DNA from: UBA2029 sp037447125
Lineage (GTDB): Bacteria; Chloroflexota; Anaerolineae; Aggregatilineales; Aggregatilineaceae
Direction of reading: 5' to 3'
DNA: 36,746 nucleotides
NCBI GenBank assembly: GCA_037447125.1
Contig: JBBIHG010000025.1
Span: forward strand, 1 to 36,746
Shown here: one piece after another, positions 30,489-36,746 of the stretch
Position numbering within the stretch: position 1 is the first letter of the stretch
Layout: each line of letters starts with the position of its first letter
The notes under the pieces: generated by a model
Told to the model about the DNA's origin: nothing
Databases searched by the model: none
What the model saw: only the letters and a program-made list of their open reading frames with translations
Made by a program: the position numbers and the translations under genes

Positions 30489-33089
30489 CTATTCCCCCGC
30501 CAGGCGCTTAAGCTCGTAGAGCTTGGTGATCGCGTCCAGCGGCGACAGTTCGTCCACCTTGAGGTCGCGGACGAACCTGACGATCGGATCCGGGTCCGTC
30601 TGCAGGAACGACAACTGCACCGGCCCGTCGGGGGCCTGGCGCGGCTGGATCACGAAGTCGCCGCCTGCCGCCTCCAGTTCTTTGAGAATCTCCGCCGCCC
30701 GGTTGACCACCGCGCGGGGAATCCCGGCCAACTGCGCCACGTGAATGCCATACGAGCGGTCGGTGCCGCCGGGCAGCAGCCGGTGCAGGAAGACAATCGA
30801 GTCGCCCTCTTCGGCCACAGCGACATTGTAGTTGGCCACACCGGGCAGCAGGTTAGCCAGCTCGGTCAGCTCGTGGTAGTGCGTGGCGAAAAGCGTGCGC
30901 GCGCCCAGGCGCGGGTTGTTGTGAATGAACTCGACCACCGCGCGGGCGATGGCCATGCCGTCATACGTGCTCGTCCCGCGCCCGATCTCGTCGAGGATGA
31001 TCAGGCTGCGCCGCGTGGCGTGGGTCAGAATCAGCGCCAGCTCGACCATTTCGACCATGAAGGTAGACTGCCCGGCGTGAATCTCGTCCTGCGCGCCGAT
31101 GCGCGTGAAGATGCGGTCGGCCAGCCCGATCGTCGCCTCGCGCGCCGGGACGAAGCCGCCGATCTGGGCCATCAGCACGATCAGCGCCACCTGGCGGATG
31201 ATCGTGCTCTTGCCGGCCATGTTCGGCCCGGTGATGATGTGCAGCCGCTCGCCCTCGTCGAAATGGGTATCATTGGGGACGAAGCGTTCGCCGCGCAGCG
31301 TTTTCTCGACGACCGGGTGCCGCCCGTCACGGATGCTCAGCACATCCTCGTCAATCAGCGTCGGACGGACGTACTTCTCGCGCGCGGCGACCTCGGCCAG
31401 CGAGGCGAAGGCGTCCAGGTGGGCCAGCGCCCGCGCCGTGCGCAGCAGCGTCTCGGCGCGGGCCCGCACGCTGCCGCACAGTTCGGCGAACAGGCGCTGC
31501 TCGATCTCCAGCAGGCGTTCCTCGGCGTTGAGGATCAGCGACTCGTATTCTTTCAGTTCCGGGGTGATGTAGCGCTCAGCGTTGACCAGCGTCTGCTTGC
31601 GGATGTACCCGGCGGGCACCCGCCCGGCATTGGCCTTGCTGACCTCGATGTAGTAGCCGAAGACCTTGTTGAAGCCGACCTTGAGACTCTTGATGCCCGT
31701 GCGCTCACGCTCGATCTCCTCCAGCCCGGCGACCCATTCCTTGGCTTCGCGGCTGGCGGCGATCACCTGATCCAACTCCGGCGAATAGCCGCGCCGGAAG
31801 ACGCCGGGCGCGGTCAGCGTCGCCGGGGGATCGTCCACAATCGCCTCGCTGATCAGCGTCACCACGTCCGGGCACGGGTCGAGTGCTTCATGAATGCCGC
31901 TCAGCGCCTCGGCGGGCGCGATCAGTTCGCGCAGCGCGGGCACTGCCTCCAGGCTGCTCGCCAGCGCCCGCAGGTCGCGCGGCCCGGCCCGGCCCACCAA
32001 CAGCCGGTTGACCAGCCGCTCCAGGTCCGCCACCTGGCGCAGCGCGTCGCGCACGGCGGCACGCGCCGTCCCCGAAGCGTGCAGCGCCGCCACTGCATCG
32101 AGCCGCGCTTCCAGGCGCTGCACGTCGAGCAACGGCTGCCCGATCCACGTGCGCAGCAGGCGCGCGCCCATCGGCGTCACCGTGCGGTCGAGCACGTCGA
32201 GCAGCGAGCCGCGCTTGCTCCCGTCGCGGATGGTCGCCGTCAGTTCCAGGTTGCGCCGGGTGGCTGGGTCAAGCGTCATGAAGCCAGACGTGCTGTAGCT
32301 GTGCAGGCTGCTGAGCTGCTCAAGCACCCCGCCCTGCGTCTCGGCGACGTACTCCAGAAGGGCCCCCGCCGCGCGCACCGCCAGCGGCTTGTTCTGCAGG
32401 CCGAACCCATCCAGCGTGGTCACCTCGTAGTGCTCGATCAGCGCGTCCCGCGTGAAGGCGGGGCCGAAACGGTAGTCGGGCAGCGGGGTGACATGCGCGC
32501 CGGGCGGCAGGGTCACACCGCGCTCGGCCCACGAGGCGGGCAGCAACACCTCGCGCGGCTCCAGCCGGGCCAGCTCCTCGACGACGATGAGCGTTGCCCC
32601 CTCCCCCATGACCTGCGTGGCGGCGAACTCGCCGGTGCTGATGTCGGCGTAGGCCAGCCCCACGCCCGCCCAGCCGTCGCCGGAGCGATCCGGCTCAGGA
32701 GCCAGGGCCAGCAGGTAATTGTGGCGTGTGTCGGGCAGCATCCCCGGCTCCATGACCGTGCCCGGCGTGATCACCCGCGACACCTCGCGCGGCGTCAGCC
32801 CGTTGACCGGCTCGTTGCCCACCTGCTCGACGACCGCCACGTGATAACCGCGCTCGACCAGCCGGGCGATGTAGCCCTCCACCGCGTGATGGGGCACGCC
32901 GCACATGGGCACGCGCTCGCCCTTGGAGACCGGGCGGCCCGTCAGCACCAGGTCCAGCTCGCGTGCGGCGGTCTGCGCGTCGTCGTCAAACATCTCATAG
33001 AAGTCGCCCAGGCGGAACATGACGATCGAGTCGGGGAACTGGCTCTTGAAGTCAAGATACTGCTGGCGAGAGGGCGTGACCTTGGTCAT
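30489..33089 (-). CDS. mutS: DNA mismatch repair protein MutS
   Basis: MutS recognises base mismatches and starts repair with MutL. The 866-residue product has the mismatch-reading motif GDFYEMF with its Phe and Glu near the N-terminus, the connector and core domains, and the clamp. The ATPase includes Walker A GPNMAGKST, the motif IGAQDEIHAGQSTFMVEM, Walker B IILDEIGRGTSTYDG and ATHYHELTEL. The C-terminal helix-turn-helix and a short extension follow. Length and motifs are normal, so it is the MutS1 type. The ATG at 33089 lacks a clear ribosome-binding site. mutL is not in the window. Confidence 0.97.
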   Translation of the reverse strand: MTKVTPSRQQYLDFKSQFPDSIVMFRLGDFYEMFDDDAQTAARELDLVLTGRPVSKGERVPMCGVPHHAVEGYIARLVERGYHVAVVEQVGNEPVNGLTPREVSRVITPGTVMEPGMLPDTRHNYLLALAPEPDRSGDGWAGVGLAYADISTGEFAATQVMGEGATLIVVEELARLEPREVLLPASWAERGVTLPPGAHVTPLPDYRFGPAFTRDALIEHYEVTTLDGFGLQNKPLAVRAAGALLEYVAETQGGVLEQLSSLHSYSTSGFMTLDPATRRNLELTATIRDGSKRGSLLDVLDRTVTPMGARLLRTWIGQPLLDVQRLEARLDAVAALHASGTARAAVRDALRQVADLERLVNRLLVGRAGPRDLRALASSLEAVPALRELIAPAEALSGIHEALDPCPDVVTLISEAIVDDPPATLTAPGVFRRGYSPELDQVIAASREAKEWVAGLEEIERERTGIKSLKVGFNKVFGYYIEVSKANAGRVPAGYIRKQTLVNAERYITPELKEYESLILNAEERLLEIEQRLFAELCGSVRARAETLLRTARALAHLDAFASLAEVAAREKYVRPTLIDEDVLSIRDGRHPVVEKTLRGERFVPNDTHFDEGERLHIITGPNMAGKSTIIRQVALIVLMAQIGGFVPAREATIGLADRIFTRIGAQDEIHAGQSTFMVEMVELALILTHATRRSLIILDEIGRGTSTYDGMAIARAVVEFIHNNPRLGARTLFATHYHELTELANLLPGVANYNVAVAEEGDSIVFLHRLLPGGTDRSYGIHVAQLAGIPRAVVNRAAEILKELEAAGGDFVIQPRQAPDGPVQLSFLQTDPDPIVRFVRDLKVDELSPLDAITKLYELKRLAGE

Positions 33090-33239
33090 GGGAGTTTCGA
33101 CAATCCCGGTTTTGGGCTATAGTTGCGTCAGGGAGAGCGGACGGGCGAGTTCGGCGAGCGGAAGCCGCGCGCAGTATTCTAGCAGGCGGGCAGCGCGCCG
33201 ACAACCGGGTGGCAGAAGCGAGCAAGACCTGTCTGGCAG

Positions 33240-33266
33240 CCAGGACGCCGCTCTGCTGCGTCCTGG
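33240..33266 (+). other. Strong hairpin in the mutS-ROK intergenic region
   Basis: CCAGGACGC (33240-33248) and GCGTCCTGG (33258-33266) form a perfect 9-bp stem with a 9-nt loop, followed on the + strand by TTGAGTCT. It lies about 100 bp upstream of the ROK kinase start and may sit in its leader. A terminator or attenuator role is possible but not shown. Confidence 0.5.
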
Positions 33267-33366
33267 TTGAGTCTCATCACTCGCCTCACCGTGCAGTGAA
33301 CCGTCGGCATCGGGCGGGGCCGAAGCTGATCAGCACCTTCACGCACCAACACGCGGAGCAACTCTG

Positions 33367-34317
33367 ATGGAGCTCGTCATCATCGGCGTTGACTTGGGCG
33401 GTACGCAAATGCGCGTGGCCCGCTTCGATGCCCAACTCGCCATTGAGGAGCGGCTGGCCGAGCCGACCAAAGCCCGCGAAGGCCGCGACCGGGTGATCGC
33501 CCGGCTGCTGGACCTCATCGCGCGGGTGGTGCCGGAAGACCCTGCGGCACTGGCCGGCATCGGCGTGTCTGTCCCCGGCCCGATCAATCCGCACGAGGGG
33601 ACCGTCGTCAAGCCGCCCAACCTCCCCGGCTGGCACAATGTGCCCATCCGCAAGCTGATCCAGGAGCGCTTCGGCTGCCCCACTTACCTGGGCAACGACG
33701 CCAATGTGGCCGCGCTGGCCGAAGCAACGCACGGGGCGGCCAAAGGCTACCGCTACGTGCTCTACCTGACGGTCAGCACCGGGATCGGCTCCGGCATCAT
33801 TGACGACGGGCGGCTGCTGGTCGGCGCGCAGGGCCTGGGGGCCGAAGCCGGACACATGCTCATGGTCGTGGACGGCGAGGTGCTGGACATTGAGGGGGTG
33901 GCGTCTGGCACGGCCATCGCCCGTCAGGCGGTCGCCCGGCTGCGCGCTGGCGAGCCGTCGGCCATCCGCGCCAGCGTGGGCGACAACCTGGAGAGCGTCA
34001 CGGCCAAGATGGTGGGGCAGGCCGCCGCTGAGGGCGACCCCCTGGCCGTAGAACTGATCGAGCGGGCGGGCTTCATGGTCGGGCTGGCCGTCGCCAGCTT
34101 GCTGCACGTGCTCAACCCGCAAATCGTCGTCATCGGCGGTGGAGTGAGCAATGCCGGTGAACTGCTCTTTGCCCCGCTGCGCAGAGCTGTGGCTGAGCAC
34201 GTGCTCGACCCGGCCTACTACGACCGGGTGCCGATCGTGCAGGCAGCTCTGGGCGACAACGTGGCCCTGATTGGCGCGGCGGCGCTGGTGGCAACGCGCG
34301 GCGGGAGTTACCTGTAA
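33367..34317 (+). CDS. ROK-family sugar kinase without the zinc motif
   Basis: ROK kinases phosphorylate sugars such as glucose with ATP. The 316-residue protein has the phosphate-binding GVDLGGTQMRVA at the N-terminus, GVSVPGPI, the catalytic Asp in LGNDANVAALAE (D111), STGIGSGII and EAGHM (H163). The expected CxCGxxGCxE zinc motif after that histidine is replaced by a cysteine-free segment, VDGEVLDIEGVASG, although the following SG is kept. The C-terminal adenine-binding GGGVSNAGE is present. GGAG precedes ATG 33367 by 8 nt. Glucokinase is the likeliest activity, but the sugar is not certain. The response regulator gene follows after about 40 bp. Confidence 0.88.
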   Translation: MELVIIGVDLGGTQMRVARFDAQLAIEERLAEPTKAREGRDRVIARLLDLIARVVPEDPAALAGIGVSVPGPINPHEGTVVKPPNLPGWHNVPIRKLIQERFGCPTYLGNDANVAALAEATHGAAKGYRYVLYLTVSTGIGSGIIDDGRLLVGAQGLGAEAGHMLMVVDGEVLDIEGVASGTAIARQAVARLRAGEPSAIRASVGDNLESVTAKMVGQAAAEGDPLAVELIERAGFMVGLAVASLLHVLNPQIVVIGGGVSNAGELLFAPLRRAVAEHVLDPAYYDRVPIVQAALGDNVALIGAAALVATRGGSYL

Positions 34318-34356
34318 GGCCGGAGGTATGCCTGCCGCAGTGGAAGGAACTCAGTG

Positions 34357-35058
34357 ATGACAAGCCAACCTACCATCCTGATCATTGATGACGATCGCGG
34401 GTTGGTCAAGATGGTTAGCTCCCTGCTCACCGCGAACCATTTCACCGTCGTCCCTGCCTATGACGGCCAGGAAGGGCTGGACAAGCTGGTCAGGCACCGC
34501 CCCGATCTGGTCATCCTCGACATCACCATGCCGCTCATGGACGGCTGGGCCGTCTGCCAGCGCGCGCGCGAAATCACCAATGTGCCCATCCTGATGCTGA
34601 CCGCCCAGTCCACCCCGGAGGAGATCGTCAAGGGGCTGGAGATGGGTGCGGACGACTTCATCCTCAAGCCCTGCGTCCTGGCCGTCTTGCTGGCGCGCGT
34701 GCGGGCCAACCTGCGCCGTGCGGCGAGCGAGCCGACCGTCTTCGACCGCGATGTCGCCTACAGCGACGAATACCTGACGATCAGCCTCAACGATCGCCGC
34801 GTGACCACCAGAGGCCAGCCCGTTAAGCTGACGCCCACCGAGTTCAACCTGCTGATGCATCTCGTTCAGAACGCGCCGCGCACCATCCCTTATCGTGACC
34901 TGCTCGAAGGGGTGTGGGGCTTCGAGTATATTGACGACATTGACTACCTGCGCGTCTACATCTGGCACCTGCGCCGCAAACTGGAGCCAGACCCCAGAAA
35001 CCCGCGCTACATCGTCAACGAGCTGGGCGTCGGCTACCGCTTCGAGTCCCAACTCTGA
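34357..35058 (+). CDS. OmpR/PhoB-family response regulator (orphan)
   Basis: The 233-residue protein has a receiver domain with acidic pair D11-D12-D13, phosphorylation site D55 in VILDITMPLMDGW, T82 and K104 in ILKPC. This is followed by a winged-helix DNA-binding domain (about 125-233) with KLTPTEFNLLMHLV and the recognition region YLRVYIWHLRRKL, ending GVGYRFE. C106 stands where Phe or Tyr is usual. ATG 34357 is preceded by AAGGA at 8 nt; the GTG three bases earlier is an alternative start. No histidine kinase gene is adjacent, so its partner lies elsewhere. It may be co-transcribed with the ROK kinase. Confidence 0.94.
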   Translation: MTSQPTILIIDDDRGLVKMVSSLLTANHFTVVPAYDGQEGLDKLVRHRPDLVILDITMPLMDGWAVCQRAREITNVPILMLTAQSTPEEIVKGLEMGADDFILKPCVLAVLLARVRANLRRAASEPTVFDRDVAYSDEYLTISLNDRRVTTRGQPVKLTPTEFNLLMHLVQNAPRTIPYRDLLEGVWGFEYIDDIDYLRVYIWHLRRKLEPDPRNPRYIVNELGVGYRFESQL

Positions 35059-35102
35059 CCTTCCACTTCGTCTCTTCGCCGCCGTAGTCCTGCCCCCGAA
35101 CT

Positions 35103-35118
35103 GGTGCCAAAAGGCACC
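35103..35118 (+). terminator. Possible terminator of the response regulator gene
   Basis: GGTGCC and GGCACC form a 6-bp stem around an AAAA loop, 45 bp after the stop codon, followed by TTGC. The stem is short and the T-run weak. The rest of the 237-bp gap contains a second palindrome, GCCTGGCACCAGGC, near 35192, and AGGAG before the next gene. Confidence 0.35.
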
Positions 35119-35295
35119 TTGCAGAGTCCCCTGCGAGAGGCGATAATCACTCTCAGTCGGCGCCGGTCGGTAGCGGGCCAGCCAATCCGTGGCCTGGCAC
35201 CAGGCAGAGCACGCTGACCAGGAAACGCTCGCGTCAGTAGTGCTGGCTTGCGGGCGTTGTTGTCTAGAGTCTCTTTGTCTTAGGAGTAGGCAGTA

Positions 35296-36630
35296 ATGGC
35301 TACCAAGAACGGGGTCCTGCCCGGCCCCAAAGCGAAGGCGCTCATCGAGCGCGACGCAGCCGTCGTGTCGCCGTCGTACACGCGCGGCTATCCGTTCGTG
35401 ATCGCCCGCGGCGAAGGCTCGTGGGTGTGGGATGTTGACGGCGAGCGCTACCTGGATTTCACCACCGGCATCGCGGTGACCGCCACCGGCCATGCCCATC
35501 CAACAGTGGTCAAGGCCATCCAGGAGCAAGCCGAGAAGTTCATCCACATGTCGGGCACGGACTTCTATTACGTGCCGCAGATCGAGCTGGCCGAGCGCCT
35601 GGCGTCCATCGCGCCCTTCGATGGCGAGGCGATGGTCTTCTTCGGCAACAGCGGCGCTGAGGCTGTCGAAGCGGCGATCAAGCTGGCCCGTTTCTACACC
35701 GGACGGCAGTTGTTCATCGGCTTTCTGCGTGGTTTTCATGGGCGCACCCTGGGAGCGCTGAGCTTCACCTCCAGTAAGTACGTGCAACGCCAGGGCTTCT
35801 CCCCGCTGGTATCGGGCGTCACCCACGTGCCCTATCCCGACTCGTACCATCCCCTGCTGCGCGAAGAAGGTTTCGCCGACCAGGGTGAGGCCGTGCTGGA
35901 CTACATCGAAAATATCATCTTCAAGACGCTCGTCCCGCCGGACGAAGTGGCGGGCATCCTGCTGGAGCCGATCCAGGGCGAAGGCGGCTACGTCGTGCCG
36001 CCCGATGGCTTCTTGCAGGGCGTGCGCGAGCTGTGTGACCGCCACGGCATCCTCTTCGTTGTGGACGAGGTGCAGACGGGCATGGGCCGCACCGGCAAGT
36101 GGTGGGGCGTCAACCACTGGGACGTCCAGCCGGATGTCGTCTGCTCGGCCAAGGGCATCGCCAGCGGCATGCCGCTCAGCGCCACCATCGCCCGCAAGGA
36201 GATCATGAGCGAATGGGCGCCCGGCGCGCACGCCAGCACCTTCGGCGGCAACCCGCTGAGTTGCGCGGCGGCCATCGCCACTTTCGATCTGCTCAAGAAC
36301 GGGCTGATTGACAACGCGGCGCGGATGGGCGCCTACCTGGAGCGTAAGCTGTGCGACATCGCCTCGCGCCACCCCAGCATCGGCGATGTGCGCGGGCGCG
36401 GCTTGATGATGGGCGTCGAGTTCGTGCGCGATCGGGCCACGCGCAAGCGGGCGCCGGATATTCGCGACGCCGTGGTGAACCACGCCTTCGAGGACAGGTT
36501 GCTGCTGCTCGGCTGCGGCCCCAACACGATTCGCGTCATCCCGGCCCTCACAGTCGAGCCGGAGATCATTGACCAAGCGATGGTCATCTTCGAACGAGCG
36601 ATCGCTCGCGCCGAGGAGTACCTGCTCTAG
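35296..36630 (+). CDS. Class III PLP-dependent omega-aminotransferase (GabT-like)
   Basis: The 444-residue protein is a fold-type I, class III aminotransferase. Visible landmarks are VWDVDGERYLDFTTGIAVTA, then SGAEAVEAAIKLAR, FHGRTLGALSFT, the PLP Asp in VVDEVQTGMGRTG (D257) and the Schiff-base Lys in SAKGIASGMPLSA (K286), followed by THE phosphate-region Thr in ASTFGGNPLSCAAA. It resembles 4-aminobutyrate and archaeal omega-aminotransferases with FIHMSGTDFYY. Related enzymes include amino-acid racemases, so the substrate is uncertain. AGGAG (35282-35286) precedes ATG 35296 by 9 nt. No GABA-pathway gene is adjacent. Confidence 0.93.
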   Translation: MATKNGVLPGPKAKALIERDAAVVSPSYTRGYPFVIARGEGSWVWDVDGERYLDFTTGIAVTATGHAHPTVVKAIQEQAEKFIHMSGTDFYYVPQIELAERLASIAPFDGEAMVFFGNSGAEAVEAAIKLARFYTGRQLFIGFLRGFHGRTLGALSFTSSKYVQRQGFSPLVSGVTHVPYPDSYHPLLREEGFADQGEAVLDYIENIIFKTLVPPDEVAGILLEPIQGEGGYVVPPDGFLQGVRELCDRHGILFVVDEVQTGMGRTGKWWGVNHWDVQPDVVCSAKGIASGMPLSATIARKEIMSEWAPGAHASTFGGNPLSCAAAIATFDLLKNGLIDNAARMGAYLERKLCDIASRHPSIGDVRGRGLMMGVEFVRDRATRKRAPDIRDAVVNHAFEDRLLLLGCGPNTIRVIPALTVEPEIIDQAMVIFERAIARAEEYLL

Positions 36631-36746
36631 CCAGGTGCTGCACCCAGCGGACTGCCCCGCCGTCGAGGCCCCCTCTTCAGTCTGTACAGATTGGAGAGAT
36701 ACGGTGTTGGTTGTCAAGTGGAATGCGGTACTGGTTGATGAGTAGA

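Noticed and set aside
30741..33122. 793-codon open frame on the + strand, antisense to mutS
   Set aside because: The product is Arg/Gln/His-rich with no recognisable domain, and the opposite strand encodes a complete MutS.
34351..36717. 788-codon open frame on the - strand across the response regulator and aminotransferase genes
   Set aside because: It overlaps two clear genes on the other strand and has the composition of a mirror frame.
36631..36746. Possible terminator or start of a further gene at the right edge
   Set aside because: No hairpin with a T-run and no supported open reading frame were found in this last stretch.

Overview
This window looks like chromosomal DNA of a GC-rich, free-living bacterium, most likely a member of the Chloroflexota close to Anaerolineae. 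That assignment is an inference. It rests on gene content, on exported proteins with Pro/Thr-rich linkers after the signal peptide, on perfect GTAGGGGCG-type palindromes and CCCCTCACCCC-type inverted-repeat elements between and inside genes, and on GCTGACC heptad repeats. No rRNA, tRNA, CRISPR array, prophage or complete insertion sequence was seen.

Layout. 1-1000: an exported protein with a repetitive acidic tail. 1097-4664 (+): iscX-nuoB-nuoCD-nuoI, an Fe-S assembly accessory gene overlapping the first gene of the complex I quinone module. 4750-6044 (-): an ECF sigma factor and its overlapping membrane anti-sigma candidate. 6233-7812 (-): a lipoprotein, a Cys-rich small protein and elongation factor P. 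7813-8226: a palindromic repeat cluster. 8227-11031 (-): an exonuclease-DinG helicase fusion. 11204-16110: a lipoprotein (+), a tandemly duplicated PstS-like binding protein (-), a methyltransferase (+) and a YqhQ/DUF1385 membrane protein (-). 16111-19701 (+): a sugar-type ABC transporter operon behind a strong promoter with two LacI-family-like operators. 20108-26011 (+): a complete seven-gene mrpABCDEFG cation/proton antiporter operon. 26006-33089 (-): a polytopic glycosyltransferase-like protein carrying a repeat element in frame, RecJ, a Uma2-family protein and MutS. 33367-36630 (+): a ROK sugar kinase lacking the usual zinc motif, an orphan OmpR-type response regulator and a class III aminotransferase.

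How the genes work together. Two energy-converting sets dominate: the NuoB/CD/I electron-transfer module (other complex I subunits must be encoded elsewhere) and the Mrp antiporter, whose MrpA and MrpD are relatives of complex I proton-pumping subunits. The ABC transporter probably imports a monosaccharide, and the ROK kinase could phosphorylate one, but nothing in the sequence links the two. DinG, RecJ and MutS are separate DNA-repair genes.

Most noteworthy items: the iscX/nuoB overlap, the paired LacI-like operators about 303 bp apart, the palindromic element read through in frame by the glycosyltransferase-like gene, the two-lobed PstS-like protein, and the zinc-motif-less ROK kinase.
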